Positions 28,715-37,000 of a DNA stretch of 52,568 nt are shown here, piece after piece. Origin of the DNA: JBCBWG01 sp036804185 (GTDB taxonomy: Bacteria; Pseudomonadota; Alphaproteobacteria; Rhizobiales; Hyphomicrobiaceae); NCBI GenBank assembly GCA_050330095.1, contig JBHJOC010000084.1, positions 1-52,568 of the forward strand, written 5' to 3'. Every line of letters starts with the position of its first letter. Position 1 is the first letter of the stretch. Below the pieces are notes generated by a model that saw only the letters and a list, made by a program, of their open reading frames with translations, made no database searches and was not told the DNA's origin. The translations under genes were made by a program, and so were the position numbers.

Positions 28715-29875
28715 ATGGCGAAATCGAACAATGCCACGTCCAAGACGGCAGCAGCGCCGGCCAAACCAACCGCGGCGCGCGCCAGGGCAAACGCGACCAG
28801 CGCTGAACAAGTGACGCGCACCAAAATTGCCGAACCAGCGTCAAAGCCGGCTCAGCCGAAAGCTGGCGCACGCGCCAGTGCAAAGGCCGGCAAAGTGGCG
28901 CCGCAAGCGGCAGCAAAGCCTGGCGCTTCGAAGTCTGGTGCTCCGAAGTCTGGCGCTTCGAAGTCTGGCGCTCCGAAGTCTGGTGCTTCGAAGTCTGGCG
29001 CTCCGAAGAAGTCGGGTCGGGCAGCAGCCAGCGCCGCCAAGCCAGACGGCGCAAAGACGGCCAAAGTTGCAGCAAAAGGCGCAGAGCACGTTGTCGAGAC
29101 GAAAGCAACGAAGCCAGCTTTGAAGGCCGCTGAGGCGCCGCAAACAACCCCGGCGCCCAAGTCGCGGATCAGCGTCGGTTCGCCTGCCCGTCCCAGCACG
29201 ATCAAGGTCGGTTCAAGAGTTGCCGCGGCGATGATCACACCGATGGCACCACGCAAAACCGCGGCCGTTCCGATGCCTCAAGCTCCCGCTGCGCCGGAAC
29301 GCAAGGCGGTTGGTCAGCGCCACGGGTTCAAGCTGCATGAACACGTGGTCTACCCGGCTCATGGTGTTGGGCAAATCGTCGGCATCGAGGAGCAGGAAAT
29401 CGCGGGCATGACGCTCGAACTTTTCGTTATCACGTTCGAAAAGGACAAGATGACGCTGCGCGTCCCGACATCGAACCTCGAGGGGTTGCGAAAGCTGGTA
29501 GCAGAGCCGCTGCTTGAGAAAGCGATGAGCACGCTCAGGGGCCGCGCCCGTATCAAGCGCACGATGTGGAGCCGCCGGGCTCAGGAGTACGAGCAGAAGA
29601 TCAATTCCGGCGATCTCGTCCAGATCGCTGAAGTCGTGCGCGACCTCTATCGTGCGGACAACCAGCCCGAGCAGTCTTACTCTGAGCGTCAGCTGTACGA
29701 GCAGGCCCTTGATCGGATGGCACGGGAAGTTGCGGCCGTTGAAGCTATCAACGATCGCGAGGCGACGCAGCGCATCGTGTCGATCCTGGCAAAGAGCGCA
29801 AAGCGGCGTGGCGAAGCCGAGGCCGCCGCGAGCGACGCCCCGTCCGATGACGAGGATGAGGTCAAAGCAGCCTGA
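28715..29875 (+). CDS. carD: CarD family regulator with histone-H1-like N-terminal tail
   Basis: A 386-residue protein. The CarD/CdnL domain occupies about 200-365: an RNA polymerase-binding Tudor-like part (GFKLHEHVVYPAHGVGQIVGI, then FEKDKMTLRVPT) and a helical DNA-contacting part (RRAQEYEQKINSGDLVQIAEVVRDLY). CarD stabilises open promoter complexes, often at rRNA promoters. The first 200 residues are unusual: an Ala/Lys/Pro-rich, highly basic tail like the C-terminal domain of histone H1, containing three identical 10-residue repeats SGASKSGAPK or close variants. CarD proteins I know from this group have much shorter N-termini. An extra general DNA-binding function is an inference. It is followed by a strong terminator. 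Confidence 0.93.
   Translation: MAKSNNATSKTAAAPAKPTAARARANATSAEQVTRTKIAEPASKPAQPKAGARASAKAGKVAPQAAAKPGASKSGAPKSGASKSGAPKSGASKSGAPKKSGRAAASAAKPDGAKTAKVAAKGAEHVVETKATKPALKAAEAPQTTPAPKSRISVGSPARPSTIKVGSRVAAAMITPMAPRKTAAVPMPQAPAAPERKAVGQRHGFKLHEHVVYPAHGVGQIVGIEEQEIAGMTLELFVITFEKDKMTLRVPTSNLEGLRKLVAEPLLEKAMSTLRGRARIKRTMWSRRAQEYEQKINSGDLVQIAEVVRDLYRADNQPEQSYSERQLYEQALDRMAREVAAVEAINDREATQRIVSILAKSAKRRGEAEAAASDAPSDDEDEVKAA
28921..29010. repeat. Three 30-bp tandem repeats in the carD tail
   Basis: Three contiguous 30-bp units (28921, 28951, 28981), differing at a few third-codon positions and at the end of the last copy, each coding about SGASKSGAPK. Near identity at the DNA level suggests recent expansion, and copy number could vary between strains in frame. 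Confidence 0.88.
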
Positions 29876-29909
29876 CGAGGGCGCACGCACGTCACGTCAA
29901 TGTCGTGAT

Positions 29910-29939
29910 CAGCCGCCGGTCCCCGATCGGCGGCTGTTT
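29910..29939 (+). terminator. Intrinsic terminator after carD
   Basis: A perfect 9-bp GC-rich stem CAGCCGCCG / CGGCGGCTG with a 9-base loop, followed by TTT, 34 bases after the carD stop. It closes the conserved block. Confidence 0.8.
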
Positions 29940-30061
29940 CATTGGCAAAGACGGGCGGCGGGCGAACATGGCTAAGCCGCGCGTGACTGGACCAAGAGCG
30001 ACAGGGTAGCGCGTCGGGTCAAGGACTTCAGGCAACGCCAGTCAGATCAGCGCCGTCGCAA

Positions 30062-30805
30062 TCAGCGCTCGGTCGTTCCGTTCGCCGGACCACCAGCCCT
30101 GGAGCGACCTCCAAAGAGCGCTTCGCGAAAGATGATGTAGAGAATTTTGGCGCCCGCGCCGATGACCCCGCGAACCGTGCCCGAGACCTTGGACGTACCG
30201 ATCCGACGCCGGTACCGGACGGGCACCTCCAAAAGTTTCAGACCTTGGCGAACCGCCTTGACCTGCATTTCAACGGTCCAACCGTAGTCTCGGTCGGCCA
30301 TCCTGAGCTGCGTCAGGGCCGTATGCCGGATCGCCCGGTAGGGTCCGAGATCCGTGAACCGATGTCGCCAGATGATCCGGATCAACAAGCAGGCCAGCCA
30401 GTTGCCAAAGATCTGCTGTGGCGTCAGCGCACCTCGCTCGCGCTCACCAAGCACCCGCGAGCCCAGAACGAAATCGGCCTTCCCACTCGCGATGGGCCGA
30501 ACCAGGCTCGCCATCTCACTGCCATCGTCGCTGGCATCGCCATCCATGAACACGATTATCTCGATCTCGGGCGGCAGGGCGGCCAGCGCTGCGAGACATG
30601 CGCTGCCATAGCCACGCCGCGGCTCGACGATGACCGTTGCGCCAAGCTTGCGCGCGATGGCGCCCGATCCGTCTGTCGAGCCGTTGTCTGCAACGACGAT
30701 CAGGCGCACCCAATCTGGTACGCCAGCTATGACGCTCGGTAACGCTGCAGCTTCATTCAGAACAGGCACGACAACGGCGACGGTGCCGAACGGTGAATCT
30801 GGCAC
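30062..30805 (-). CDS. Family 2 glycosyltransferase (DPM1/DPG-synthase-like)
   Basis: A GT-A glycosyltransferase of about 247 residues. Motifs are VAVVVPVLNEAAALPSVI, NGSTDGSGAIARKLGA and the metal-binding FMDGDASDD. YRAIRHTAL and YGWTVEMQVKAV fit polyprenyl-phosphate sugar transferases such as dolichyl-phosphate mannose synthase. A hydrophobic C-terminal segment (about VRGVIGAGAKILYIIF) may associate with the membrane. The frame opens with a TTG at 30868, but the GTG at 30805 has GAGG eight bases upstream and starts just before the domain, so I prefer it. It lies directly downstream of the GT-C gene, so a lipid-linked sugar made here may be used by that protein. Confidence 0.85.
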   Translation of the reverse strand: MPDSPFGTVAVVVPVLNEAAALPSVIAGVPDWVRLIVVADNGSTDGSGAIARKLGATVIVEPRRGYGSACLAALAALPPEIEIIVFMDGDASDDGSEMASLVRPIASGKADFVLGSRVLGERERGALTPQQIFGNWLACLLIRIIWRHRFTDLGPYRAIRHTALTQLRMADRDYGWTVEMQVKAVRQGLKLLEVPVRYRRRIGTSKVSGTVRGVIGAGAKILYIIFREALFGGRSRAGGPANGTTER

Positions 30806-30871
30806 TGCGTGAGCCTCGTCTTGGAGCGTACACGAACCATAGTCCGTGGCCTGCCGCTCGCTGCACAACCT

Positions 30872-32257
30872 TCAACCCGCCTCAGCGTGCCAGCTCTGTC
30901 GCTGCCACCAACGGACTCCGAGCCAGCCCAGAACCGGGAGCGCATGCACAAAACCAACAGCGTAGAAGTACAGGGCGCCTTGTCCGGCGGCCCACAGGGG
31001 GAAGAACAGGTAGTAGGACGAGATCACCACGGACGCAAACAGGAGCGGCCAGCAGGGAACGAGGGCGGCAAGCGGGAGGAACCAGACGAGATACCAGGGA
31101 AACTGAGCGGGCGAGAGGTAGAAGACGAGCGCGGCGACGACCAGGCTGGCTGTGACGAGGCCCTTCGGCGTCTCAGCGCTCCGCACCGCCAGAGTGAGAG
31201 CCGTTATGCCGACGATGGCCGCGCTGAGACTGCGCAATGCGGCTTGGGCGACCGAATCCCCAAGCCACAGCCCAGCCCAATGCGCCGTCCATGCGTAGAT
31301 CGCATTATGGTTGGACCAGCCGGATGCGTAAGCCGTCAAGCCAGAGCCCGGGGTCAGAGCACTGAGGCCAAGCGGTCCCAGCACCGCGAGAAGCACGGTC
31401 CCAAGCAAGAAGCACGCGAGTACGAGACGCGCCGGCGCACGTCGCAGCCGCCACAGAAGAAGCGGGACCAACAGGATCGGCCAGATTTTGACCCCTGCGC
31501 CCAGCCCGATGAGAACGCAGGCTGAAGCGATCGAGCCGGCCGCAGCAAGGTACAACCCACCGATGACGAAGGTCGGAACCAAGGCGTCAACGTGGGCGAT
31601 GGCGATGAGCACGTAAGCAACGAGCGGGTTGAGCCAATAGAGCGCAACCCACAGAGGGTTGCCGCCGAGGCGCGTGATGAGCCCGAGCATCGCCCAAACG
31701 GTCAAGCCTTCAGCGACGATGAAAACGATTCTCAGGCCATCGACATCCATGGGCGCGATCAGGTAAGCGAGCGCAAACGCGGCTTGCGCGGCACCCGGAT
31801 AGATCGTTCGCAAATCAGGGAAATTGACCTTCTGCACGACGCCCTGCACAGTCTCGGCGAGCGCTTCGTAACCTGCCGGAGCGACGCGCGGATCGACCAA
31901 GGCCTCAGGCGCATGCAGATAGGGGTTGAGGCCACGCGCAACCGCTGCCCCGTCGACAAGGTAGCGATAGTAGTCGTCCTCGAGGGGGGGCGGCACACCG
32001 AGCCAGACAAGGCGCATCGTCAGACCACCGATCAATATGAGCAGCAGGTCGGCCGAGATGGAGGATTTCCGCTCGTTACCGAGCCGTCCGCCCAGCATCA
32101 GGACGAGGGCGGTCGACGCCGTCAGGACTGCGATCAAGGGCAGGACCGCGGTCAGGGCTGCTGCAGTATCGTGGTTCAGGCCGCCTGTGACCTGTCGCAA
32201 GATGAGTTGGCTGCCAACGCCCGTGAGCACGGCGGCGACAACAGCACCGTGCATCAT
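30872..32257 (-). CDS. Multi-pass GT-C type (GT87/DUF2029-like) mannosyltransferase
   Basis: A membrane protein of about 461 residues with some ten to twelve hydrophobic segments. The first extramembrane loop contains PPLEDDYYRYLVDGAAVARG, the acidic motif expected of GT-C enzymes that use polyprenyl-phosphate sugars, followed by GLNPYLHAPE typical of DUF2029/GT87. The start is unsure: the frame is open to a TTG at 32323, with a GTG at 32284 and Met codons at 32257 and 32254. The GT2 gene follows in the same direction, overlapping or within a few bases depending on start choice. The sugar and acceptor cannot be named. Confidence 0.8.
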   Translation of the reverse strand: MMHGAVVAAVLTGVGSQLILRQVTGGLNHDTAAALTAVLPLIAVLTASTALVLMLGGRLGNERKSSISADLLLILIGGLTMRLVWLGVPPPLEDDYYRYLVDGAAVARGLNPYLHAPEALVDPRVAPAGYEALAETVQGVVQKVNFPDLRTIYPGAAQAAFALAYLIAPMDVDGLRIVFIVAEGLTVWAMLGLITRLGGNPLWVALYWLNPLVAYVLIAIAHVDALVPTFVIGGLYLAAAGSIASACVLIGLGAGVKIWPILLVPLLLWRLRRAPARLVLACFLLGTVLLAVLGPLGLSALTPGSGLTAYASGWSNHNAIYAWTAHWAGLWLGDSVAQAALRSLSAAIVGITALTLAVRSAETPKGLVTASLVVAALVFYLSPAQFPWYLVWFLPLAALVPCWPLLFASVVISSYYLFFPLWAAGQGALYFYAVGFVHALPVLGWLGVRWWQRQSWHAEAG

Positions 32258-32720
32258 GCCGCCGCGGGATCGTATGGAGTCCACGTGTGAGTTCCCATCG
32301 TGATCGAGCGCAGATACCGGCAACTCAACCGGTCGAAACCGATGAAGCCGGTCTCCTTGGAAGCAGTGCCGCTACGGGTCTTGGCGAAATCCCGCTCGAG
32401 GCGGAACCCGTCGCCTCTTATCGCTCAAGTGCCGTATCACGCTCCGGCTCGGCCCTCCTGGTTGGCGCCGCTTTAAAGCGTGGTGAAGAGCCTGCTCGAC
32501 CGCGATGTCACCCCACGTGCGCCTGCTATAGCCTTCGCTCAGCACGCCTTGCCACTGACAAAACCGCTCACGGGTCTTCACAGTTGCTTGTGATGATCAG
32601 GACGAAGGACGCTTGCATCCGACGGCGCGGTCCGATCGTCCAGTTGACCGTTTGCCGGAGACGCAGCGCGATGCGCTTGTAGTGTTCGATACGCGGCCAC
32701 CGCGCAGCGCGACCCGGCCG
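32258..32720. other. Gap between the GT-C gene and the nuclease-like gene
   Basis: Up to 460 bases, some of which may be the N-terminus of the GT-C protein. I see no convincing gene, RNA, terminator or repeat in it. Confidence 0.35.
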
Positions 32721-33794
32721 TCAGATATCGAGCCCGCGCGTTTCTGCTGCCGCCGGCGGCGCGGGGACCGGGCGTTCCGGCCGCGGTTGCGACCGCCGCG
32801 GTGCTGCTGGTGCGCGAGGCCGCCTTGATCCATCGCCATCACGCTCGAGCGCGAGACCTGCGCCCTCTCTTTCCTCGACGCGCCTCACTTGGTGCGTGTG
32901 CTCGATTTCGATCATCGGGCCGCCGCGCCGCTCGATCCATCCCCTCACTTCAACAAGGGCACCGGTGAGTTGCGAAGGATCGATGCCGCTCCCTTCGAAG
33001 AACTTGAGCTGCTTTGCACTGATAACGGCGGTGAAGTCGCGCCGAAAATCGTCGTCGAAATTCAGATAGAGGCGGCCGCGCACGGTGGCCGCGGCACGCA
33101 CACGACCGCGCACGATCTGATAGGTGCCTTGCAACCGCATGAGATCAAGCGGCGCCTCAGCGGGTCGCACCCGATACGCATCAAGCGCCCACAGTCCGAC
33201 AGCCTCCTGCCGTGCCATGCTTTCGGCTTCGACAAGCTGCTCTGCACAGGCCGAGCGCTCTGCAACGGGTGCAAAGCGTGCCCACCCGAGTGAAAGGGCA
33301 ACCTTCTGGATCCACACAGGTTCCTGGCTAGGCCCAAGGAGCCAGACGTGTGCATCTCTTCGCCCGTAACGGTCACGTCGTCCGCCCGCTTCGACAACCC
33401 TGACATTCTTTCCGACGAGCGCACGACGAAGCGCGCGCAACGCCTCTTCCTCGATGGGCCACGCCTCGATCGTCCCGACGAGATCAGAGCGGCTCGGCAG
33501 GAGCAGGGCCTGCAGCGTGACTTCCCGGCCGTCATCGAGCACGACGGTACCCGTCTCCGCGATCGATGTGACCACACCCTGCGCCGATCGCACGAACACG
33601 CAGCCGCCACCCGCGTCCAGCGAACCGACGCGCTCTTGCCGATTGGGGGACTGGCGTACATCCGGTGACCGATCGCGACCCCATGCGGCGCCGCACGCTG
33701 CGGTCCACACGGTCGCGAGGACGAGCAGCGCCGAGAGGCCTAGGCGCGCATTCCACGTCCGTTTCGTGCACCAGGCCCAGCCACGTCCGCGCAT
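32721..33794 (-). CDS. Exported staphylococcal-nuclease-like protein
   Basis: A protein of about 357 residues. The N-terminal hydrophobic stretch ending VWTAACGAA looks like a signal peptide with a possible lipobox Cys. A thermonuclease (SNase) OB-fold domain covers about 80-210, with DGREVTLQALLLPS and RRDRYGRRDAHVWL near the equivalents of catalytic loops; the classical arginine positions are only partly recognisable, so activity is uncertain. A second OB-like segment (about 220-300, with YQIVRGRV and VRGWIERRGGPMIEIEH) follows, then a Pro/Arg tail. ATG at 33794 is preferred over a TTG at 33812. It could act on periplasmic or extracellular nucleic acid. Confidence 0.78.
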   Translation of the reverse strand: MRGRGWAWCTKRTWNARLGLSALLVLATVWTAACGAAWGRDRSPDVRQSPNRQERVGSLDAGGGCVFVRSAQGVVTSIAETGTVVLDDGREVTLQALLLPSRSDLVGTIEAWPIEEEALRALRRALVGKNVRVVEAGGRRDRYGRRDAHVWLLGPSQEPVWIQKVALSLGWARFAPVAERSACAEQLVEAESMARQEAVGLWALDAYRVRPAEAPLDLMRLQGTYQIVRGRVRAAATVRGRLYLNFDDDFRRDFTAVISAKQLKFFEGSGIDPSQLTGALVEVRGWIERRGGPMIEIEHTHQVRRVEEREGAGLALERDGDGSRRPRAPAAPRRSQPRPERPVPAPPAAAETRGLDI

Positions 33795-33818
33795 GCGCCC
33801 CCCGTTCGTCAACGCGGG

Positions 33819-33893
33819 CTAGTGTCGTGACCGCGAAATTCGTCTCATTCTGCCGCACGCCGGAAACGAATTTCGAGGTCTGAACGACACTAG
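33819..33893. repeat. Foldback element E with CTAGTGTCGT ends
   Basis: A 75-bp palindrome with perfect 10-bp termini CTAGTGTCGT / ACGACACTAG and inner arms CGAAATTCG and CGAATTTCG. Its core resembles module C, so E may be a diverged C with A/D-type ends. It lies just upstream of the nuclease-like gene. Confidence 0.8.
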
Positions 33894-33906
33894 CAATATC
33901 AAAATT

Positions 33907-33985
33907 CTAGTGTGATTGAGACCGAGAAGTCCGCCTCCCAGCCTAGCCGAAAGGTATGCAGCGGACTTCTCGGTCATCACACGAG
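33907..33985. repeat. Foldback element F with CTAGTGTGAT ends
   Basis: A 79-bp palindrome: CTAGTGTGAT at the left, ATCACACGAG at the right, with perfect inner arms GACCGAGAAGTCCGC and GCGGACTTCTCGGTC. It starts 13 bases after element E and ends 74 bases before the end of the adhesin gene, where it could also act as an RNA 3' structure. Confidence 0.8.
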
Positions 33986-34059
33986 AGTGGACGCCATCGC
34001 GCCAGTTGGAGCAAGTCCCGCGCTCGCGTCCGGCGGCGTTTGCCCGCCCGCTTGAAGCG

Positions 34060-37000
34060 TCAGCGAGAACCGCTGCCGCCACCCGCGAGTTCCACAGTCT
34101 CACCGCTTGCCGTGGCAATCCGGATCGCCCGTTGCTCGGACGTCCCGTCTCGATACAGAACGGTCACGTCCAACTCCAACGCATCGGCATCAGCCGGCCG
34201 CTGGCCAACGAGCAGCCCCTCGTCGACGCGCTGCAGCCAGTCAGGCAGCGTCCCGCGAGAGCGCTCAGTGATGGCGTAGCCCGAGACGCCGACCTCCTGG
34301 CCGACAACCGTATTCGTGATCTGGACGACCAGGGTCCGGTCGCGAACCAGAACGTCGAAGACGATCTGCGGTCGGCTTGCGTCACCACCGACGTCATCGC
34401 TAAGGTCCAGCCTCAGCGAAAAACCCGAAAGTGTCGACACGTCGAAGCCACCGACTGCACGCTCGACTGCCTCCTGAAGCGACGACGCGCCGTTCCACAG
34501 TGCCTGCCTCACGGCCGGATCGAGGCGCTCGATCGCTGCCAGCACGCCCGTTGCCTCGCTGATGCCGCCAAGCCCACCGAGCGCATTTGCTGCATCGAGC
34601 ACGATCCCCTCGGCCGAGACACTCGAGATCGTGCCGAGGCTCTGGATGCCATTCGCTGTCTCCAGCACGATCCCTTCGACCCTCAGGGGGGCAAGGATCG
34701 GTCGATCCAGGATGGTGGTCGGACGCGGACCTGTCTCCTCGAGTGAGGGTGGGGCAGCAACCCTGACTATGATCGTCGCGCCTTCAGTGTTCCCGAACGC
34801 GTCAGTCACGACATACGTCACGGTCTCGACCCCGCTGAAGCCCGGGGCTGGCTGATAAGACAGTGTCCCGTTCGAGTTGATCGTGACGGTTCCGCCCTCA
34901 GAGGCCACTGCCCCCGTGACCGTTACCGGCCCTGAGAACGTGTCGTTCGCGAGCGGCTCGAGCACCACGGGCTGCCCCGACTGGATCTCTACGAAATCAT
35001 CGCGCGCGTCTTGAACTGGGGTGACCTCGAACGTGACGGTCGCGGTCTCGACGGTGCCGCTCGCGGTCACGACCAGATAGGTTAGCGTATCCGTGCCGTG
35101 GAAATCGGGTGCCGGCTGATAGGTAATCGACCCATCAGGATTGACGACCACCGTTCCGAAGCTCGGCGGTGTCTCAATCGTCACATCGACCGGTCCAGAG
35201 AAAGTGTCGTTGCCGAGCACGGCGAACGTCACCGTGCCATCTTCCGGCACCGTCGCGACATCATCGAACGCATCCTGCACCGGCGTAACCAGCACATCAA
35301 CGACGACATCAATCGAGCCGCCATTGCCGTCCGAGACCGTCACTGTGAACGTGTCGGGACCATTATAGTCGGGGGCCGGTGTGTAGGTGTAGGTGCCGTC
35401 TTGGTTGACAGCGACCGAACCGTGGGCGGGAGCCTCTGTCACGGTGTAATTCAGAATATCGCCGTCGACGTCGATCACCGCAATGGCGCCGCTCACCGGG
35501 GTGTCCTCGGGCGTCGTAACCGCAAGGTCACCGCCGTCCGGGTTGCCATCCCCGGTCGTGTCGGCAAGAACCGGAGGGTCGTTGACCGGCACGATCGGGC
35601 CGAAGCTCACCGTCGCCGGCGTCCCATCGTCAGTGCCGTCGTTCGGGATGTAGGTCAGGTCCGGCACCGGACCCGTGTAGTCGGGCGCCGGCGCGAACGT
35701 CACGTCGCCGTTGGCCTCAACCGTGATCGTCCCGATCGGCGTGCCCGAGCCGTCGACGAGCGCCGTCGCAACCCCGAGCACCAGGGCGTCTTCCACGCCG
35801 TCGCCGTCCGTGTCGATCGAGGCCGACGCGATCGTCAGCGGGTCGCCCTCCACGTCGAGGTCGTTGGAGAGCACGTTCACGGGGCCTGCGACCACGTCCT
35901 CCGTCACACCGATCCCATCGTCGACCCCGACCGGAGGGTCATTCACCGGCACCATCACGAGTTGCAGCGTCGACGTCGCCGTCCCGCCGTTGCCGTCAGA
36001 CACCGTGTAGCCGATCGCAGGCACCAGGCCGTCGTAGTTCGGCGCAGGCGTGAAGCTGAACGCCCCGTCGGCGTCGATCGTCACCGTGCCGACGCCCGCG
36101 ATCGCATACGGCACGCCGAGCCCGAACGGGCCCGCCTCGCCCGCGATCGTGAAGTCCGCGATCGCCAGCGGGTCGCCGTCCACGTCGCTCGCGTTGGCCA
36201 GCAGGGTGCCGCTGACCGGCGTATCTTCCGTCACGTCCACCGTCTCGTCGCCATCGACCGGAGGGTCGTTGACCGGAGCAACCGTGATGTCGAGCGTCGT
36301 CGTCACCGAGCTGAACCCGTCCGAGACCGTGTAGGCGACGGTTGGCACAGTCCCGAAATAGTTGGGGGTCGGGACGAATGAGAATGCCCCGTTGGGGCCA
36401 ATGGTCAGCTCGCCTTCTGCCAGTGTCACCGTGACACCGCCCGGGGGAACCAGCGTGATCACCCCGCCTATCTCGATCTGCGTCAGCGTCAATGTATCGC
36501 CGTTCGGATCGCTGTCATTTGCCAGGAGATTTCCCGATAGCGTCGTATCTTCAACGCCGTCGAATACGTCGGCCGTTGCGACAGGGGCCGGATTGACGAT
36601 CGTCAGGGTCGCAACCGCGACGTTCGAGGCCAAGCCCGCCGTGTCGGTCACCTGAACGGAGATGTTGCGGTCGCCAAGCAAGGGCGATGGATTGGTGGTC
36701 GAGAACCCGATCTGCCGGATTGCTGTCGCGTAGTCGGCGGGGCTTGCGTCGCCGACGAGCACAATGTTGGTGGTCGTCGAGACTGGGGACACGGTGATGC
36801 CAGCCGGCAGGCTGCCGACGACCGTGAGAGCATCGCCGGGCTGTGCATTCATAATGCCAATGGAAGCCGTAAAGATCGGGCTGTCCGGGTCGGTCACCAG
36901 CGTGTCAATGTCTGCAACCGGAACGGAAGCACCTCCGATTGTGAAGGTTGCCGCATAGTCGGTCCCAGGCTCTGAGGCATCGAGGTCGACCGTCGGGGCG

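Noticed and set aside
32287..32682. Plus-strand open frame of 131 codons in the GT-C/nuclease gap
   Set aside because: It has no ribosome-binding site, no recognisable domain and a composition like neighbouring shadow frames.
35098..36381. Plus-strand open frame of 427 codons, Arg/Val/Asp-rich
   Set aside because: It is the reverse-strand shadow of the adhesin repeats; its apparent repeats mirror the cadherin-like units.
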